From Acidobacteriota bacterium (GTDB lineage: Bacteria > Acidobacteriota > Terriglobia > Bryobacterales > Bryobacteraceae): 64,000 bases of DNA. Under the pieces are notes generated by a model. It had not been told where the DNA came from and ran no database searches. It worked only from the letters and a program-made list of their open reading frames with translations. The first letter of the stretch is position 1. Each line of letters begins with the position of its first letter. Location of the stretch: contig CANIVU010000025.1 in the NCBI GenBank assembly GCA_947470805.1, positions 1-64,000 on the forward strand, in the 5' to 3' direction. Shown here piece by piece: positions 19,901-27,865 of the stretch. The position numbers were made by a program, and so were the translations under genes.

Positions 19901-20351
19901 GCATCGAAACGACGTCGCGGCCACGGATGGAGATTTGTTCGAGTTGCTTGGAGCTGATAAGCGCGGAGTTTTCAGAGCTCGATGTTTGTACCGAGACGCC
20001 TTGCGCGGCGACGGTGATGGACTCATTGACACTGCCGACCTGGAGGGCTAGAGTGCCAACGGATAAGCGCTCGGCGGCGCTCAATTGATTGCCCGTCTTG
20101 CGGTAAGGACGGAAGCCGGGCTGCTCGACGGCGATGGTGTAGGCGCCGGGCTGTAGGGCTGGAAAAAGGAAATCGCCCGCGTCATTGGTGGGCACGGTGC
20201 GTTCCTCGCCGGTGCGTTCACTGATGAGTTTGACGCTGGCATTGGCGATGGAATGACCACTGGAATCGAGAACGGTACCGACAATAGAGCCGGAGATGGT
20301 CTGCGCATAGAGCGCACTGACGGCCGCGGCCATCAGGATAAGCACTTTCAT
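16914..20351 (-). CDS. Oar-like TonB-dependent receptor with carboxypeptidase-regulatory domain
   Basis: An 1145-residue outer-membrane protein. The signal peptide is about residues 1-17; residues about 20-105 form a CarboxypepD_reg/transthyretin-like domain (SGSIVGTVLDSSGHSIANASV). A plug domain follows (about 115-235, with SIRGRDVVSMLRILPGV), then a large barrel ending with Phe (SLRFTF), the BAM recognition residue. This size and layout are typical of the expanded acidobacterial TonB/Oar family; no SusD partner is adjacent. A good ribosome site (AGGGGT) precedes the ATG. The next gene, an esterase, lies 20 bp downstream. The ligand is unknown but is probably an oligosaccharide or aromatic ester given the neighbours. 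Confidence 0.93.
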   Translation of the reverse strand: MKVLILMAAAVSALYAQTISGSIVGTVLDSSGHSIANASVKLISERTGEERTVPTNDAGDFLFPALQPGAYTIAVEQPGFRPYRKTGNQLSAAERLSVGTLALQVGSVNESITVAAQGVSVQTSSSENSALISSKQLEQISIRGRDVVSMLRILPGVSQTVDTEFLGGSFGTGTPNMGGARSNWNSLQVDGLTGNDLGSPNTFSSPINMDAIGEVKVLLNNYQAEYGRNGASFINIVTKSGGLQYHGSAYWYKRHETWNANNFFNNRTGVPLPIYRYSTIGATLGGPAPLEKVWKNSKDKVFFFYSFEKSWVKNPQAVRQVMTPTDLERRGDYSQTLDQNGARILIRDPLANANFPNNIVPASRISRNGQAMLNIFPLPNTLDRNLTRGNYNYQFQESIDQPRDQHLFRIDLKPTQNDSINVRGSTWYADSLGYAVAAGSSNWGLVRQHYTYTDNGIVLNYAKILSPRLVNEFTGGARHGVEKGPAESDEELKKMQRGPRGLSTLGQFFPGNNALGIIPQTSFGGVPNAAGVSYDGRFPLRGADTVFNFSDNLTYTMGSHILKGGYFYERTRNYEGEQGNYGGNFNFGRDVNNPVDTNYAYSNALLGYFTNYTESQSRPSNEGRKTTTAFFAQDTWKVSRKLTLDYGMRFVWYNQWYHARQQASAWDPARFDSKKVPTLYLPIGTAQGRRAVDPKTGTILPAVFIGAVVPGSGDVFNGAVAATDSSYPRGLRDQEHILPEVRFGFAYDPFGNGKTAVRGGFGTFHNTVAPGVRGFSQNPPTQVTPQIFYGNLDSYLGTSGTLFPNSTSTFERKALTPAMYNFTLGIQQDVGWATVVNVSYVGNVGRHLQQSRNINTVPYGARFLPQNLDPQNPSTPLNDNFFRPYPGWGGITYNEFAGTSNYNSLQATANRRFNKGVSLGLAYTWSKAMTYADSDGDGVAMYRPIRIWNYGKAVGFDQTHMLILNYNWDLPKASAKIMPNKAGRFLMDGWQLSGITTFASGLPSGVGFSTVDAVDLSGGGDGTRINVTGKAQQDYGDRTFSRFFNTDVFARPARGDVGNAPKDVFRRPGTGNWDISFFKLFPVGSEKRTFQLRWEMYNAFNHTQFSDVDSTARFDAQGRQVNTRFGEVIGARNPRRMQASLRFTF

Positions 20352-20376
20352 AATTCACCCCTACGTCGAAATCAAC

Positions 20377-20403
20377 TTGGGGCATTTTATAACAAGTTAT
20401 ACT
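20377..20403. promoter_or_regulatory. Symmetric divergent promoter/operator between the TonB receptor and cytochrome c
   Basis: The 60-bp divergent gap contains a perfect palindrome TATAAC-AA-GTTATA (20388-20401). It overlaps a forward -10 TATACT (20398-20403), with TTGGGG (20377-20382) or ACTTGG as possible -35. The mirror sequence provides a TATAAC -10 for the opposite direction. The forward -10 ends 8 bases before the cytochrome ATG, so that transcript would be nearly leaderless. One factor could control both genes through this site. Confidence 0.5.
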
Positions 20404-20411
20404 CACTTCGA

Positions 20412-21185
20412 ATGTTCTTTCGATTCCTCGTCCTTTTGCTCCCGGCAGCCACGTTGGCCGCGCAGCACAGCGATACGGCGCTGAAGAATCCGTTCCAGTC
20501 CCCGGACGACCGCGCCCGCGGCGGGGCGTTTTTCCGTTCCCAATGCGCCAGTTGCCATGGCGTTGACGGGAAGGGCGGCGCGAGCGGGCCAAGCCTTGCC
20601 AGCGGGAGTTTCCGCCATGCGTCGAACGACGAGGGACTGTTCCGTGTGATCACGAAAGGCGTGGCCGGAACGTCGATGCCCGGGTTCTCCATGAATGGCC
20701 GGGAGATCTGGCAGATCGTGGGTTTCATTCGCGGATTGAGCGCAGGCCGGGCCGGCGCGGCGAAGGGGAACGCGGCGGCGGGAGAACAGTTGTTCGCGGC
20801 CAACAAGTGCACCAACTGCCACTGGCTGAACGGCGGCGGCGCGCCGCGCGGGTTGGATTTATCGGCCATTGGGACGCGGCTGTCGGCGGTGGAGTTGGCG
20901 CAGGCGCTGGTCGATCCGAGCGCGGAGGTGGCGCCGGAATATTGGATGTGGACGGCGACGGTGAAGAATGGGCAAAAGCTGCGTGGCTCGCGATTGAACG
21001 AAGATACGTTCTCGCTGCAGATTCTGGATTCCACGGGCAAGCTGCGGTCTGTCTTGAAGGCGGACTTGCAGGAGCAGACGCTGGAGCGGCGATCGGCGAT
21101 GCCTTCCTTCAAGGACAAATTGACGGCGCAGCAGGTGGATGATGTGGTGGCGTATCTGGCCACGTTGCAGGGAGCGGCGAAATGA
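20412..21185 (+). CDS. Periplasmic di-haem c-type cytochrome
   Basis: A 257-residue protein with a signal peptide (MFFRFLVLLLPAATLAAQ). There are two haem c sites: CASCH at 45-49, with Met89 in GTSMPGF as axial ligand, and CTNCH at 133-137. The second domain ends SAMPSFKDKLTAQQVDDVVAYLATL, which gives its Met ligand and C-terminal helix. Both domains look like small class I cytochromes. The gene overlaps the PQQ dehydrogenase by 4 bp (ATGA), so it is very probably the electron acceptor of that enzyme. Confidence 0.9.
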   Translation: MFFRFLVLLLPAATLAAQHSDTALKNPFQSPDDRARGGAFFRSQCASCHGVDGKGGASGPSLASGSFRHASNDEGLFRVITKGVAGTSMPGFSMNGREIWQIVGFIRGLSAGRAGAAKGNAAAGEQLFAANKCTNCHWLNGGGAPRGLDLSAIGTRLSAVELAQALVDPSAEVAPEYWMWTATVKNGQKLRGSRLNEDTFSLQILDSTGKLRSVLKADLQEQTLERRSAMPSFKDKLTAQQVDDVVAYLATLQGAAK

Positions 21186-22759
21186 AGTCCCTTTGGATTC
21201 TGATCGGCATGGGCCTGTTGGCGCAGGACGCGAATTGGACCACTTATCACGGCAACTACTCGAGCACGCACCATAGCTCGCTCACGCAAATCACGCCGGC
21301 GAATGCAAAGAATCTGGAATTGAAGTGGACCTTCCAGGCGCAGTCGTTGGAAAAGTTCGAGGTGACGCCTCTCGTCGTCGATGGCGTCATGTACATCACC
21401 GAGGCGCCGAACACGATCGTGGCGCTCGACGCAGCGACGGGCCGCGAGTTCTGGATCTACGAGCACAAGAATCCGGACGTCACCTACCCCTGTTGCGGGA
21501 AGATCAACCGCGGCCTGGCACTGCACAACAACACGCTCTACATGGGCACGCTGGACGGGAAGTTGGTGGCCGTGGATGCGATCACCGGACAACTGCGCTG
21601 GGAGAAGGTGGTTGTCGATTACAAGCAGGGGTTCGCGCTGACGCATGCGCCGTTGATCATCAAGGACAAAGTGCTGATTGGCACGGCGGGCGGCGAGTTG
21701 GGCATTCGCGGATTCCTGGCGGCCTACGATGCGAGGACGGGCAAAGAGCTTTGGAAGTTCAAGACGATTCCCGAACCGGGCGAGCCGGGAAATGAAACGT
21801 GGGCCGGCGATTCGTGGAAGCATGGCGGCGGCCCGATCTGGCTGACGGGTTCGTATGACCCGGCATTGAATTTGACTTACTGGGGTATCGGCAACGCGGG
21901 GCCCGACTGGAACGCCAAGGTGCGCCCTGGGGACAATCTGTACACGAGTTCGGTGATTGCGCTGGACGCCGATACTGGCAAGTTGAAGTGGCACTTCCAG
22001 TTCACGCCGCACGACGAGTGGGACTGGGATGCGGTACAGACGCCGGTGTTGGTGGATCGCGAATGGCGTGGAAAGCCTCGCAAGATGATGCTTTGGGCGA
22101 ACCGGAACGGGTTCTTTTACCTGATCGATCGGGTGACGGGCGAGTTCCTGCAGGGGACGCCGTTTGTGAAGCTGGACTGGGCGAGCGGATTGGACGACAA
22201 GGGCCGGCCGATGCGCGTGCCGGGGAAAGTGCCGAGTCCGCAGGGTACGGTGATTTTTCCTGGTGTGCAGGGTGGGACGAACTGGTTCGCGCCTTCGTAC
22301 AGCCCGAAGACGGACTTGTTTTACCTGAACGTTTGGGACGACTATTCGAGCATCTTCTTTGCCTGGGACCAGGAGTATGAGCTGGGCAAGTGGTATGCCG
22401 GTGGCGGGATTAAGGCCGAGGTGCAATCGACGCGGCGGGACCGGTTGGCGCGGCGGGATCCCAAGTCCGGGTATGGCGCAGTGCGGGCGTTGAACCCTTC
22501 GACGGGAGCGAAGGTGTGGGAGTACAAGACCACCGACGTGAGTGATGGTGGGATTGTCACCACGGCGAGTAATCTGCTGTTCACGGGGAACCGCGAGGGC
22601 AACGTGTTCGCGCTGGATGCAACGAATGGGAAGCTGCTGTGGACCCTGTATCTGGGCGGGCAGGTGGTGGCTTCGCCGGTTACCTACCTGGTGAATGGCA
22701 AACAGCGTGTGACCATTGCTGTGGGCCACACGCTGTATACGTTCGGGCTGCGCGACTAG
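21182..22759 (+). CDS. PQQ-dependent (quinoprotein) alcohol dehydrogenase
   Basis: A 525-residue protein with a short signal peptide and the eight-bladed PQQ propeller. The starting blade is WTTYHGNYSSTHHSSLTQI; the adjacent-cysteine pair is Cys104-Cys105 (YPCCGKINRG), the disulfide next to PQQ in this family. RPGDNLYTSSVIALD and HDEWDWD (277-283) hold the catalytic Asp region. Repeats ending in Trp (W-docking type) recur, for example ALDAATGREFW and ALDATNGKLLW. The reaction is oxidation of an alcohol or aldehyde in the periplasm with electrons passed to cytochrome c. It lacks a fused C-terminal haem domain because the cytochrome is the separate, coupled upstream gene. No PQQ biosynthesis genes lie in the window. 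Confidence 0.92.
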   Translation: MKSLWILIGMGLLAQDANWTTYHGNYSSTHHSSLTQITPANAKNLELKWTFQAQSLEKFEVTPLVVDGVMYITEAPNTIVALDAATGREFWIYEHKNPDVTYPCCGKINRGLALHNNTLYMGTLDGKLVAVDAITGQLRWEKVVVDYKQGFALTHAPLIIKDKVLIGTAGGELGIRGFLAAYDARTGKELWKFKTIPEPGEPGNETWAGDSWKHGGGPIWLTGSYDPALNLTYWGIGNAGPDWNAKVRPGDNLYTSSVIALDADTGKLKWHFQFTPHDEWDWDAVQTPVLVDREWRGKPRKMMLWANRNGFFYLIDRVTGEFLQGTPFVKLDWASGLDDKGRPMRVPGKVPSPQGTVIFPGVQGGTNWFAPSYSPKTDLFYLNVWDDYSSIFFAWDQEYELGKWYAGGGIKAEVQSTRRDRLARRDPKSGYGAVRALNPSTGAKVWEYKTTDVSDGGIVTTASNLLFTGNREGNVFALDATNGKLLWTLYLGGQVVASPVTYLVNGKQRVTIAVGHTLYTFGLRD

Positions 22760-23163
22760 GCTTTCTTGGCCGCTACCGCGTTGGCGATGAGCGCCTCCAC
22801 GATCTTCAGGTCCACATCCTTAAGCTTCTTCACGTATAGGCAGCCCTTGCCGGTGGTGTGCTTGCCGAGCTTGGCGAGCAGTTCACCGGCGCCCTCGGCC
22901 CCCGTGAGGCCGTAGAGCGAATGAGCCGCCTTGCGTGGCGAGAAGCCGACGACCATCCAATCCCCTTCTTGGCCGGACGCGTATTTGTAGTGATAGGTAC
23001 CGAAGCCGATGATGCCGGGTCCCCACATGACCGGCTTTTCCCCGGTCACTTTGCGCATCAGTTTCAGAATCACTTTGGCGTCTTCGCGTTTACCTTCGTC
23101 CTCGATGGCATCGATGAAATCGGCAGCACTGACGTCGGTGGGTTTGGTTTTGAGTTCCGCCAT
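22756..23163 (-). CDS. DUF1801 domain protein
   Basis: A 135-residue cytoplasmic protein. The ATG at 23163 was chosen because GAGGAG lies 8 bases upstream. The DUF1801/YdhG-like core is visible: FIDAIEDEGKREDAKVILKLMRKVTGEKPVMWGPGIIGFGTYHYKYASG, followed by VVGFSPRKAAHSLYGL and a C-terminal GCLYVKKLKDVDLKIVEALI. The family has a small alpha/beta fold and no settled biochemical role. Its stop overlaps that of the convergent PQQ dehydrogenase in the 4-bp palindrome CTAG (22756-22759). It lies 15 bp downstream of an esterase gene on the same strand. Confidence 0.85.
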   Translation of the reverse strand: MAELKTKPTDVSAADFIDAIEDEGKREDAKVILKLMRKVTGEKPVMWGPGIIGFGTYHYKYASGQEGDWMVVGFSPRKAAHSLYGLTGAEGAGELLAKLGKHTTGKGCLYVKKLKDVDLKIVEALIANAVAAKKA

Positions 23164-23178
23164 GATCAAATCTCCTCG

Positions 23179-24162
23179 CTATGGTTTGGGCTTCGCCGGC
23201 TCCTGGAAGGAGCGCTCCACCGTGTCATTGACGTCGGTTGAAATGGTGTGGTCGCGCCACAACCAACGCATCATTTCCGGGATCTGCGCGCCGCCCTGCT
23301 TTTGGCCGTGGCGACCGATGCCCCAGGTATAGTTCACATCGTAGCCTTTCGCGGTGAGGGCTTTCATCATACGCACGTTCTGATAGAACCAGTCGCGGTT
23401 CTGATTGTATTCGCCGCCCGGGCGCTGGCCACGATTGTCGTTGCGGCCATCGACGAGGAAGACGCGGAGCGGCTTCTTTTCGGCGGCGGCGATCAGGTCC
23501 GGATACTTGTGGCCACCGCGAAGATCGACGAAGCTGCCGACGATGCTCAACACTTTGCGGAACTGATCGGGGCGAAACCAGGCGACAGTGAAGGCCGCGA
23601 TAGCGCCGGAGCTGGCGCCGGCCACGCCGCGCTGTTCGGGATCCTTGGAGATGTTGTACTCCTTGTTCAACACCGGCATGAGTTCATCGACGATGACGCG
23701 CGGGTATTTGTCGTCGATGGTGTTGTATTCGGTGGGCCGGTTGTTGACGCGGTCACCCCATTCCTTGGGCGTGGATTCGGCCTGATCGGGACGGCGGCCG
23801 GGGCTGATGAAGACGGCGATCATCACCGGGATTTCACGGCGGTAGATAAGGTTGTCGAGCACGTTCTGGACGCGGGCGTCGCCTTCCGGCGCCATCATGG
23901 CGGGACCATCCTGCCAGACCATGAGCGCGGTGGGCTTGGCGGGATCGTACTGCGCCGGGACGTAGACCGAGTAGGTGTGCGACGTGCCGGGATAGGCTTC
24001 GCTCTGGATCTGAAACGGACCCTTGATGACGCCCTTGGGCACGCCTTCCTGGGCGAGCGAATCGGGGCTCAGTTTGTAGTGAATGTCCGTATTGACGGGT
24101 GCCTGCTGGGCCGTCAGCGCGGCGGCGGCGAAGAGGGTTGCGAAAGAAAGCTTACTGATCAC
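23179..24162 (-). CDS. Secreted esterase of the enterochelin-esterase-like (PF00756) family
   Basis: A 327-residue protein with a signal peptide ([20 protein letters not shown]). [23 protein letters not shown] is the N-terminal core of the putative esterase family, and GASSG (182-186) carries the nucleophile Ser184. [14 protein letters not shown] near the end supplies the catalytic His. It starts inside the upstream gene by a 4-bp ATGA overlap (24159-24162), so the two are co-translated. The substrate is unknown; two PF00756-type esterases occur within 8 kb, which suggests ester-decorated glycans or phenolics. Confidence 0.88.
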   Translation of the reverse strand: MISKLSFATLFAAAALTAQQAPVNTDIHYKLSPDSLAQEGVPKGVIKGPFQIQSEAYPGTSHTYSVYVPAQYDPAKPTALMVWQDGPAMMAPEGDARVQNVLDNLIYRREIPVMIAVFISPGRRPDQAESTPKEWGDRVNNRPTEYNTIDDKYPRVIVDELMPVLNKEYNISKDPEQRGVAGASSGAIAAFTVAWFRPDQFRKVLSIVGSFVDLRGGHKYPDLIAAAEKKPLRVFLVDGRNDNRGQRPGGEYNQNRDWFYQNVRMMKALTAKGYDVNYTWGIGRHGQKQGGAQIPEMMRWLWRDHTISTDVNDTVERSFQEPAKPKP

Positions 24163-24878
24163 CGCGCCACGATATCACAGCAACGGATGACGGCGGGGGC
24201 ATTGAGGGGGATCTCGATGCGGGCGTCGGGTTGGGCGTCGCGGATCGTCAGGACGAGGACTTTTTTGTTGGTGTTGAATTCCATTGATGGCGTCACGTCG
24301 GCGAGGGAGCGAAGGGTGCGGGCGCGTTTGGCGTCGTTGGCGTGGATCTCGATGCGGCGTGGCGTGCCTTCGGCACCGGCGAAGTGGATGACGCCGATGA
24401 GCTTGGGGTTCTTCAGCCGTGGGTCGCCATCGGCGGGGACGTCGTAGCCGGCGTAGAGAGCAGTGTCGGGAATACGGACCGGGCGGACGAAGGTATTGAA
24501 GAGCGGCCTGCCATCGGCGAGACGGTAGAGCGACCACCACTGGGTGTCTTCGAGTCCGCGGGTGACGATGAGCAGTTCGTTGTCGAGCGAGCGGGCGTCG
24601 ACGCCTTCGACCTTAATCGAGTACTTCGGCTTCTCTTTGCGGTCCACGCCGAGCGGCCAGGCTTCGATGAGTGTGGAGGCTTCCATGCCTTTGTCGCCGA
24701 GCACCTGGCGGGTTTGCTCCGTCTGGCGGAGTACGGTTTTGGCGGCGAGTTCGTAGGTGACGTTGCGAATGACGACCGCCTCTTCGCCTTGCTTGCCGGT
24801 GACCGTGAAGGAGGAGGCGCTTTGCGCGAACAGTTGCAGGCCAGCGACGGCAATTAAGAGAAGAGCTTTGTGTTTCAT
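24159..24878 (-). CDS. Secreted hypothetical protein coupled to the esterase
   Basis: A 239-residue protein with a signal peptide ([19 protein letters not shown]). The remainder has no domain that I recognise. It looks beta-rich, with strands such as [21 protein letters not shown] and [19 protein letters not shown]. There is a Cys-Cys pair near the C-terminus (RCCDIVAR). It is the first gene of a pair with the downstream PF00756 esterase (ATGA overlap). Roughly 36 bp separate it from the glycosidase-like gene upstream, so all three may be one transcript. Confidence 0.75.
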   Translation of the reverse strand: MKHKALLLIAVAGLQLFAQSASSFTVTGKQGEEAVVIRNVTYELAAKTVLRQTEQTRQVLGDKGMEASTLIEAWPLGVDRKEKPKYSIKVEGVDARSLDNELLIVTRGLEDTQWWSLYRLADGRPLFNTFVRPVRIPDTALYAGYDVPADGDPRLKNPKLIGVIHFAGAEGTPRRIEIHANDAKRARTLRSLADVTPSMEFNTNKKVLVLTIRDAQPDARIEIPLNAPAVIRCCDIVAR

Positions 24879-24914
24879 ACCACCCTTACATGCGTGGATG
24901 GCCGCCGAAAGTTA

Positions 24915-26852
24915 TCAAAGCAAGCGTTCGCCGGTAGCGGCGTCGAAGAGCCAGGAGGATTTGGCCGGCAGATCGAGCTCGATGGTTTTCCCGGTGCGAA
25001 TCGTGAGGCGGCGGCGGCCACCGGCCTTGGTGTGGATGAGAATGAGCCCGCCGCCGGCGTGGATGATTTCGCCCTGGTCGAGATAGAGATGCGCACCGGC
25101 TTCGGCGAAGATCTTGCGCCATTCTTCGGTGGTGAGGGGCGGCTTGGCGATGGTGGCGCCAGCGGTGACCTCGCGGGTGAATTCGGCGTTGAGCGTTTGG
25201 CCGTCGGTGTAGGCGGGGAAGCCTTGGAAGACGATACGGCGGCTGGGGGCGTTAACCTTCTCGCGGATGAACTTGCGCTGGGCGGCGGTCATGAGCCAGG
25301 TATTGGCGAAGACGACGACTTTGAAGCGGGTGAGGTCAAGTTTTTCGATGTCTTTGAGGTGGATGGTTTCGATGGCCGCGCCACTGCGCCAGGCTTCGCC
25401 CATGGTGCGATTGACGGCGAGCGGATCGGTGATCGAGTCGGCGCCTTCGGTGGAGCCGGTGTAGTAGTAGACCTCGGTATCGAAGACGAAGAGGACGTCT
25501 CCGGCGGGAGCATAGTCGCGCTGGTGATACTTTTCGAGGAGTTCTTTCAGGCGTTTGATTTCGGCGATCAGGCGCGTGTCGGCCCACCAGCCGGACTGAT
25601 TGCCGGGGCCGAAATCGTAGTACCAGAGGCCGGCGCCACGGGTGAAGCTTTCGAGCACGTTGCGGCGGATGAGGGCGATGTCGGCGGGGACGTCGGTGAG
25701 TTGGAAGGCGGTGTCGACGTTGTTGAGCCACTTCCAGGACGGGGTTTCGTCCATTTCGTCGAGGAAGAGTTTGCCGTTCAAACGGATAGTTTCGATGAGG
25801 GCGCGGGTGATGCCGCTACCGCCCATATCGCGGTAGAGCGTGCCGTAGGCTTGCGGGGCGCTGAGGTAATCGACGTGGGGGGATTGGAGGATCTTGTGAA
25901 GTTCCAGATGGCCGCCGGTGACCTGGCGATTGAACATGGAGAAGAAGTAGCCGTAGAAGGTACCGGTAAGGATGGGCGCGCGCCAGGTTTGTTTGACGAG
26001 TTGGCAGAGGTCGACGATGCGTTCGGCGACCAGTTCCTGCTGGCAGCGGTAATAGTCGATGACGGCTTCGCGCTTTTGCGGGTCGCGGAAGATACCGTCG
26101 TCCAGGGCTTTGCGTTCTTCGAGTGTTGGGACTTTGGCGCTGGGCTTGTTCTTCGCTTTGCGATAGGCATCGAAGCGCAGCTGCATGGGGCGGCTGACGT
26201 CGGGTTCGTTGCGCATGAAGCCCCAGTAGTGCCATTCGCCGTAGACGCCGCAGGCGACGTGGATGCCGGCGAGGGCTTTCGCTTCCGGGGTTTTGGCGAG
26301 AGTTTTGAGGAGTTCGACGGTTTTCTCACGGGCGAGTTGCATCCACTTTTCGGACGCGAGGCTGGCGCGGGGCGTGCGGCGGAGATCGTCCTGGATGTAG
26401 CGGACGGGGACGGTTTTGGGCAGGGTTTCGAAGTCGCCGTTCGCGTAGCGGGTGAGTTCGTCCGGGTTCTGCTTTTTCCAGGATTCGGGTACGTTGAGGT
26501 GCCAGCGGAGGACGACGGCGGCATCGGGGCAGAGGTCGGTGATGCCTTTGATCTGGCGGCGGGCGAGGGTGGGATCGAGGATGAAATCGGCGAGGAAGAG
26601 GTCGAGTTGGAAGAGTTTGAAACCGGCTTCGACGAAGTGGCCGATGCTTTGGCGGGGGCCTTCTTCGAAGGAGAAGCGGCCGCCGATGCAATCGGTGAGG
26701 GCATAGAAACAGGCGTAGGTGGGCTGGTTGCGGATGAAGAGGGTGGGTTTGTTGTGCCAGGGGCGGATGTGGGCGTTGACGGGTTGGTTCGTTTGCGCGG
26801 CTGCGAGGGCGGGGGTGAGGAGGAAGGCGCGCCGGGGGAGCGAGTGGTCCAT
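24915..26852 (-). CDS. Exported TIM-barrel glycoside-hydrolase-like protein
   Basis: A 645-residue protein with an N-terminal export signal (DHSLPRRAFLLTPALAAAQ, weak Tat type). The body reads like a GH42/GH-A type barrel followed by a trimerisation-like domain: LFQLDLFLADFILDPTLARRQIKGI, VVLRWHLNVPESWKK, GIHVACGVYGEWHYWGF and VDYLSAPQAYGTLYRD, then RFKVVVFANTWLMTAAQRKFIREKV (class I glutamine amidotransferase-like middle domain of beta-galactosidases). Glutamates in GVYGEWH and FLDEMDET are candidate acid/base and nucleophile. The exact family is uncertain. The start codon is only 14 bp from the start of the divergent gene. Confidence 0.7.
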   Translation of the reverse strand: MDHSLPRRAFLLTPALAAAQTNQPVNAHIRPWHNKPTLFIRNQPTYACFYALTDCIGGRFSFEEGPRQSIGHFVEAGFKLFQLDLFLADFILDPTLARRQIKGITDLCPDAAVVLRWHLNVPESWKKQNPDELTRYANGDFETLPKTVPVRYIQDDLRRTPRASLASEKWMQLAREKTVELLKTLAKTPEAKALAGIHVACGVYGEWHYWGFMRNEPDVSRPMQLRFDAYRKAKNKPSAKVPTLEERKALDDGIFRDPQKREAVIDYYRCQQELVAERIVDLCQLVKQTWRAPILTGTFYGYFFSMFNRQVTGGHLELHKILQSPHVDYLSAPQAYGTLYRDMGGSGITRALIETIRLNGKLFLDEMDETPSWKWLNNVDTAFQLTDVPADIALIRRNVLESFTRGAGLWYYDFGPGNQSGWWADTRLIAEIKRLKELLEKYHQRDYAPAGDVLFVFDTEVYYYTGSTEGADSITDPLAVNRTMGEAWRSGAAIETIHLKDIEKLDLTRFKVVVFANTWLMTAAQRKFIREKVNAPSRRIVFQGFPAYTDGQTLNAEFTREVTAGATIAKPPLTTEEWRKIFAEAGAHLYLDQGEIIHAGGGLILIHTKAGGRRRLTIRTGKTIELDLPAKSSWLFDAATGERLL

Positions 26853-26866
26853 TAGGATATGAGAAC

Positions 26867-27865
26867 ATGATTGAACTTTTGGAGCAGCGGGCGGACGGGG
26901 GTTCGTTGTGCCGGGCGATTTGGGCGCGGCAGAAGGCAGGTCCGTGGGCGGAGGCGTTGGCGGATTTGGCGGGGGTGTTAGAGGCGGAGTTGGAGTGGCT
27001 GGGGGACGAGGAGCGGGGGCGGGTGCGATATGCGGCGGGCACTTCTATTCAGGAGTTGTTGACCGGTTGGCGGCCTGAGAAATTGCGGGCTGGGAAGGGT
27101 GTTCTGGAAGCGTTTGCGAAGTGGATGGGGACGTTGGAAGAGTGGAATTTGTTGGATGTTTGTTGGGAGTTGCTCGTGTTTGAGCGGAAGCACGACAGGA
27201 GCTTCGATGACTGCTCGATTCCGGTGTACATGGTGCGGAGGATGGGGCGATTACACGGAGATTTGGAGTTGGAGAGGCTGGAGTTGGCGCTGTCACTGGC
27301 CGCTGAGTTCGAGAACATGTCCCGGTGGCCGGATGCAAGATGGGCGCTGGCGGATTGGGACAGGGATTCGGCGCTGTATTTTCAGGCTTTGGAGAATGAC
27401 AGCTACGTGGTGCGCGGATGGGCGGCGAAGGCAATTGGGCGAATGTTTACGGTCTTTCGGAAGCGGGATTCGCGGGAGCTGATGGAGTGGTTCGGGGACT
27501 TGGAGGTGAAGAGTCCTGGAGTGGCTGGAGCATTTATGTGCGGTGCCGAGTGGAGGTACGGTGGGCCGCTGGATGCATTGGATAGAGGGTTCGTGCGCCC
27601 GTGGTTTCTGGATGTTCTACGCAGGAGCGGCAAGGAGCCGAATGTACCGCATGTTCAGTCGCTGGAATTTTATGCGCATGAGTATTTCTCGCACGACGCG
27701 GATGCGATCCGCGAAATGCTGAAGATGGGGCGGAATGAATTGGCGGTGATGACAGCCACCGAAGATGACGCAGCCATGGGCACGTTGCGCGAAGTCCTGG
27801 CCGAGATGGCCGCGTCCGATAACCCGATGTTGGCGCAGAGGATTCAGCGGCATTTGAGTCGCTAA
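26867..27865 (+). CDS. Hypothetical helical-repeat protein
   Basis: A 332-residue protein without signal peptide or membrane segment. The sequence is almost entirely helical, with many Leu/Trp-rich amphipathic segments (WAEALADLAGVLEAELEWLG, LLDVCWELLVFERKH, ALSLAAEFENMSRWPDARWALADW, REMLKMGRNELAVMTATED), so a HEAT/ARM-like fold is plausible. I do not recognise the family. The start is supported by AGGA upstream; the divergent gene starts 14 bp away, so its promoter must lie inside that gene. The stop overlaps the convergent Gfo/Idh gene by 4 bp. Codon use is more G-rich than in the genes of the first 16 kb, in line with the local skew. Confidence 0.65.
   Translation: MIELLEQRADGGSLCRAIWARQKAGPWAEALADLAGVLEAELEWLGDEERGRVRYAAGTSIQELLTGWRPEKLRAGKGVLEAFAKWMGTLEEWNLLDVCWELLVFERKHDRSFDDCSIPVYMVRRMGRLHGDLELERLELALSLAAEFENMSRWPDARWALADWDRDSALYFQALENDSYVVRGWAAKAIGRMFTVFRKRDSRELMEWFGDLEVKSPGVAGAFMCGAEWRYGGPLDALDRGFVRPWFLDVLRRSGKEPNVPHVQSLEFYAHEYFSHDADAIREMLKMGRNELAVMTATEDDAAMGTLREVLAEMAASDNPMLAQRIQRHLSR

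Noticed and set aside
24870-26855. 661-codon open frame on the + strand
   Set aside because: It is antisense to the glycosidase-like gene. The translated product is compositionally biased (Gly/Ala/Glu/Val/Phe) without domain structure.
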